From the NCBI GenBank assembly GCA_002470925.1, contig DKOX01000025.1:1-9305 (forward strand): a DNA stretch of 9,305 nt, written 5' to 3'. Made by a program: the position numbers and the translations under genes. Origin of the DNA: Opitutia bacterium UBA7350. GTDB lineage: Bacteria > Verrucomicrobiota > Verrucomicrobiia > Opitutales > Coraliomargaritaceae. The number at the start of each line of letters is the position of its first letter. The stretch's first letter is position 1. Positions 6,783 to 9,305 of the stretch are shown one piece after another. The notes under the pieces are model-generated. The model was given only the letters and a program-made list of their open reading frames with translations. It made no database searches and was not told where the DNA came from.

Positions 6783-8354
6783 ATGCGTCGAAAAAAAGAA
6801 CTGCTATGGGGGCTCTTCGCATCTTTCCTAAGTTCATTTTTATGGGTGCTTTCGCTTCCGCCCTTTGAATTTCCCGAGGCGGCCTACATAGCGTTTGTTC
6901 CGCTCTTGCTTTGGCTTAAAACAGCGCCCGCGTGGCGCACTTGTTTGGTGGTGGGTTTCTTTAGTGGGTCAGCGGCCTGGTTCGCGATTCTGGTGTGGTT
7001 GCGTCATGTGACCCTGGGGGGAACGGTCGTGCTGGGATTGATCCTGGGGGTTTTCTTTTTAGGTTGGGTGGTTTTTGCCCGAGCCTTGTTGCCCTGCTTT
7101 GGAGGGCGTCCCTTTCCGCTGCGCCTCTTGGGATGGTTGGCGCTTGCGGGCGGCTGGGTCGTTCTCGAATGGCTGCGCGAATGGATTTTTCATGGCTTCC
7201 CCTGGGCGCCTTTGGCGTTGAGCCAATGGGAACGACCGGTGGTTTTGCAAATCGCAGCATGGTCCGGCGCTTCCGGGGTTTCCTTTCTCCTTATGCTTTT
7301 CAACGCATGCCTCGCACATACCCTCTGGCTCCGCGCCACCGTGAAAGAGCGCAAATTCTGGTCAGGATGGTTCAGTCCCGATCTTTACGCCGGGATGCTG
7401 CTCCTTGTTTTTTGCATCGTCTTGTTTTTCAAGACCCTGCCCGCGCCGGGAAGTTTTGAAACCCTCTTTCGCGCGGGGGTGGTGCAGCCCTACATTTTAC
7501 CGGAATTGAAATGGGACGAGGGACGGGAACGGGAAAACATGGCGATTTTGGAGCGGCAAACCGAGTTCGTCGGGTCGATGGAAAATGACCTCATCCTTTG
7601 GCCGGAATCCGCGACTCCTTGGCCGGTGCTTGGCAATGCTGCGATGCGGACGCGCCTTGAGATGCTTGCGGATCGCATGGAGCGCCCATTATTGATGGGT
7701 AATTTAGCGTTTAATGCGGAAGGCAGAACCTGGGAAAACGGGGTCTTTTTGATCGAGCCTGAAAAGGGGCTGTATCGCGATTATTACGCCAAGCGGGAGC
7801 TGGTTCCCTTTGGCGAGTATGTGCCGGCGCCCTTTGATTGGGTGGTGGAAAAATTTGTACCAACGATGGGGGCTTTTGTGCCCGGTCGTGCCGCGACACT
7901 ACTGCCGCTGGAGGTGCACGACCGGGTCATTCGTTGCGCTCCGCTGGTTTGTTATGAGGATATTTTTCCTGCGCTGGCGCGGTCCAGCGTCCTGGCGGGG
8001 GCCGAGGTGCTTTTCGTTGCGACCAATAACGCGTGGTATGGCGAGGAGGGCGGGGCATCGCAACACGCCGCGCACTCGGTGCTGCGCGCGGTGGAAAACC
8101 GGCGCCCGGTGATGCGTTGCGGGAACGGCGGCTGGAGCGGTTGGATCGATGCGTATGGGACGGTGCGGGAGGTGCTGCGCGACGACCGGGGCAGTATTTA
8201 TTTTCGCGGAGGGGGTAATATAACGGTGATGCAGGAGCGCCGCTGGTTGCGGCGGCAGAGTTTTTATACCCGACACGGGAATTGGTTTATCGGCGTAAGC
8301 GGAGGGTTGGTGGCTGCCGGCTTGCTTTTGATTCCCTTCGGGCGGCGTCAATAA
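6783..8354 (+). CDS. lnt: Apolipoprotein N-acyltransferase
   Basis: A 523-residue inner-membrane enzyme that transfers an acyl chain from a phospholipid to the free amino group of the lipidated N-terminal Cys, the last step of lipoprotein maturation after Lgt and LspA. Seen: about six hydrophobic segments in residues 8-220, then a periplasmic nitrilase-like domain (about 228-495) with the catalytic triad: E275 in ILWPESATPW, K337 in YYAKRELVPFGEYVP and C390 in PLVCYEDIFP. E345 matches the extra essential Glu of the E. coli enzyme (E343). Other family landmarks are NNAWYG (415-420), QHAAHSVLRAVENRRPVMRC (427-446) and a last membrane helix (about 501-518). Length is typical. It follows secA closely with its own Shine-Dalgarno. 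Its last 7 nt overlap the convergent barrel-protein gene. A predicted client, the lipoprotein at 2629, is nearby. Confidence 0.97.
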   Translation: MRRKKELLWGLFASFLSSFLWVLSLPPFEFPEAAYIAFVPLLLWLKTAPAWRTCLVVGFFSGSAAWFAILVWLRHVTLGGTVVLGLILGVFFLGWVVFARALLPCFGGRPFPLRLLGWLALAGGWVVLEWLREWIFHGFPWAPLALSQWERPVVLQIAAWSGASGVSFLLMLFNACLAHTLWLRATVKERKFWSGWFSPDLYAGMLLLVFCIVLFFKTLPAPGSFETLFRAGVVQPYILPELKWDEGRERENMAILERQTEFVGSMENDLILWPESATPWPVLGNAAMRTRLEMLADRMERPLLMGNLAFNAEGRTWENGVFLIEPEKGLYRDYYAKRELVPFGEYVPAPFDWVVEKFVPTMGAFVPGRAATLLPLEVHDRVIRCAPLVCYEDIFPALARSSVLAGAEVLFVATNNAWYGEEGGASQHAAHSVLRAVENRRPVMRCGNGGWSGWIDAYGTVREVLRDDRGSIYFRGGGNITVMQERRWLRRQSFYTRHGNWFIGVSGGLVAAGLLLIPFGRRQ

Positions 8355-9178
8355 ACGAAACCGATCCCGATGCTGAGGCGATCCCCGTTGCCATGCTTGG
8401 GGCGAGCCTTACTCACCTGAGATACAAAATCATATTTCCATTCGAGGCGGGTGTGAACGCGGTCGCTGTATCGCCAATAGATTGCGGGCCCTGCCGCGAG
8501 CGTGAAGGCGTCCTCATCATTCCACTTGAAGTCGCTTTCCCAGAGGATCTGCATATCATTGCGGGCATTCCAGCCAAGGTCGACATAGCTGCTCCATTCG
8601 GCGGGCTCGGGGGCTTCAAAGATCCAAGCGGTCACACCCGCCGCAAAGAACCAATGATACACTTCCGTTTCGTAACCCAAGGAGAGTCCTCCGCCCCAGA
8701 CTCGGTTCGCGACCGAGTAGCCCGACGTTTTATTTCCAAGCGGGACGCGGACTTGCGGCGTGAGCGACCAGTTACCGGTGCGTTGGTTGAGGTTGAAGTA
8801 ATTTTTCAAGGGCAAGGCCAAGGTCAGGTCGCCCCATCCTTTGTCGTGTTCGATAGTTTTGCTTGAACCGGCCCCCGGTATTTCCCGGCGGGCTTCGGTC
8901 ACATAGGGCAATTTAAAGGTGAGGCGGATGGCGCGATCCCAGGTATAGACACCCTGCAAATGCAACTGTTGGATCTCCTCACGATGCCCGCGGGCAAGGA
9001 CCTCCTTGCCTTGCTTTAGGTCGCTGCGATGGATCGTTTCGGCGAGCACCTGAATGCCGTAACCGCCATCCCAGCGGGGCATCATATTCATAATGGGCTG
9101 GTCTGCCCGGGCATTAAGGGCGAGCCCCATCACAAGCAATAATCCGACTCCCCGCTTTCCTTTCAGCATCGGCAACAT
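8348..9178 (-). CDS. Predicted outer-membrane beta-barrel protein, unknown function
   Basis: A 276-residue exported protein. Residues 6-25 form a signal peptide ending NARA, with likely cleavage before DQPIMNMMPRWDGG. The rest alternates polar and hydrophobic or aromatic residues in short stretches rich in Trp, Tyr and Gly (for example SVANRVWGGGLSLGYETEV and HWFFAAGVTAWIF), and the chain ends SIGIGFVY. A C-terminal aromatic residue and strand are typical of barrels folded by BamA. It has the look of the broad transporter/phenol-degradation-like barrel group, but I cannot assign a family or substrate. The ATG lies 4 nt after the stop of the upstream gene and has no Shine-Dalgarno, so translation may be coupled to it. 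A start at the fourth codon (ATG at 9169) is possible. The stop overlaps the end of lnt on the other strand. Confidence 0.82.
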   Translation of the reverse strand: MLPMLKGKRGVGLLLVMGLALNARADQPIMNMMPRWDGGYGIQVLAETIHRSDLKQGKEVLARGHREEIQQLHLQGVYTWDRAIRLTFKLPYVTEARREIPGAGSSKTIEHDKGWGDLTLALPLKNYFNLNQRTGNWSLTPQVRVPLGNKTSGYSVANRVWGGGLSLGYETEVYHWFFAAGVTAWIFEAPEPAEWSSYVDLGWNARNDMQILWESDFKWNDEDAFTLAAGPAIYWRYSDRVHTRLEWKYDFVSQVSKARPKHGNGDRLSIGIGFVY

Positions 9179-9182
9179 GGCT

Positions 9183-9305
9183 TTATTGATTTATTTGAAA
9201 AGCGTTGGCGACCACTCCTTCCTCCGTCCATCGATAGTAAAGGTACGGGTCATACCCCGCCCGATCAATCGCGCCATATACCGCTTCAAGATCAATGCGG
9301 AAGCC
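9183..9305 (-). CDS. 3' end of an unidentified gene (partial, 40 residues)
   Basis: The frame is open from the right edge to a TAA at 9185-9183 and encodes 40 residues: a run beginning GFRIDLEAVYGAIDRAGYDP and a tail ending ANAFQINQ. The composition (Tyr/Asp/Arg-rich, with YLYYRWTEEG) is credible for real protein, codon use matches the neighbours, and the 4-nt gap to the barrel-protein start is operon spacing. I do not recognise the family. The neighbour suggests a shared envelope or transport role, which is only inference. Confidence 0.65.
   Translation of the reverse strand, partial: GFRIDLEAVYGAIDRAGYDPYLYYRWTEEGVVANAFQINQ

Noticed and set aside
6140..6784. 214-codon minus-strand frame opposite the 3' end of secA
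   Set aside because: It is antisense to a well-conserved coding region and has no start context or motif of its own.
8282..8866. 194-codon plus-strand frame opposite the barrel-protein gene
   Set aside because: It starts inside lnt and mirrors the barrel-protein gene. The minus-strand frame has a signal peptide and barrel pattern; this one has neither.

Overview
The window looks like chromosome from a member of the Verrucomicrobiota, most likely class Opitutia (Opitutae). This is inferred from protein character: SecA has the PVC/Bacteroidetes-like long preprotein-crosslinking region and the RGRCARQGD form of helicase motif VI, and a small Cys/His-bearing exported protein precedes a TonB-dependent receptor. 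The cell is Gram-negative in architecture (TonB receptor, Lnt, outer-membrane barrel). I see no mobile element, CRISPR array, tRNA or rRNA.

Layout. (1) 1-1172, minus strand: a small exported Cys/His-rich protein followed by the N-terminal 247 residues of a TonB-dependent receptor whose plug resembles ZnuD-type metal receptors. This is a probable metal-acquisition operon. (2) 1173-1255: a divergent control region with a candidate minus-strand promoter and a perfect 10-bp palindrome over its -35. (3) 1256-2542, plus: rmuC. (4) 2543-3182, plus: an AT-rich patch with a lone lipoprotein gene that has its own candidate promoter and a textbook terminator. (5) 3309-8354, plus: a small Smr-domain protein, secA, and lnt. 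secA and lnt are 34 bp apart and probably co-transcribed. (6) 8348-9305, minus: an outer-membrane barrel-like protein, convergent with lnt and overlapping it by 7 bp. It is preceded, 4 nt away, by the 3' end of an unidentified gene that runs off the window.

How the genes fit together: SecA drives preproteins through SecYEG. Lnt finishes lipoproteins after Sec export, so the secA-lnt pair is an envelope-biogenesis unit. The lipoprotein at 2629, the barrel protein at 8348 and the TonB receptor are all predicted Sec clients. RmuC and the Smr protein belong to nucleic-acid maintenance or RNA/DNA processing.

Most of the window is ordinary housekeeping sequence, and I found no convincing new multi-gene system. 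The points most worth a second look are the Cys/His protein plus receptor pair with its palindromic control region, the AT-rich lipoprotein island, the SecA C-terminus that keeps the GRN of the usual zinc tail but has lost every zinc ligand, and the general absence of Shine-Dalgarno sequences.
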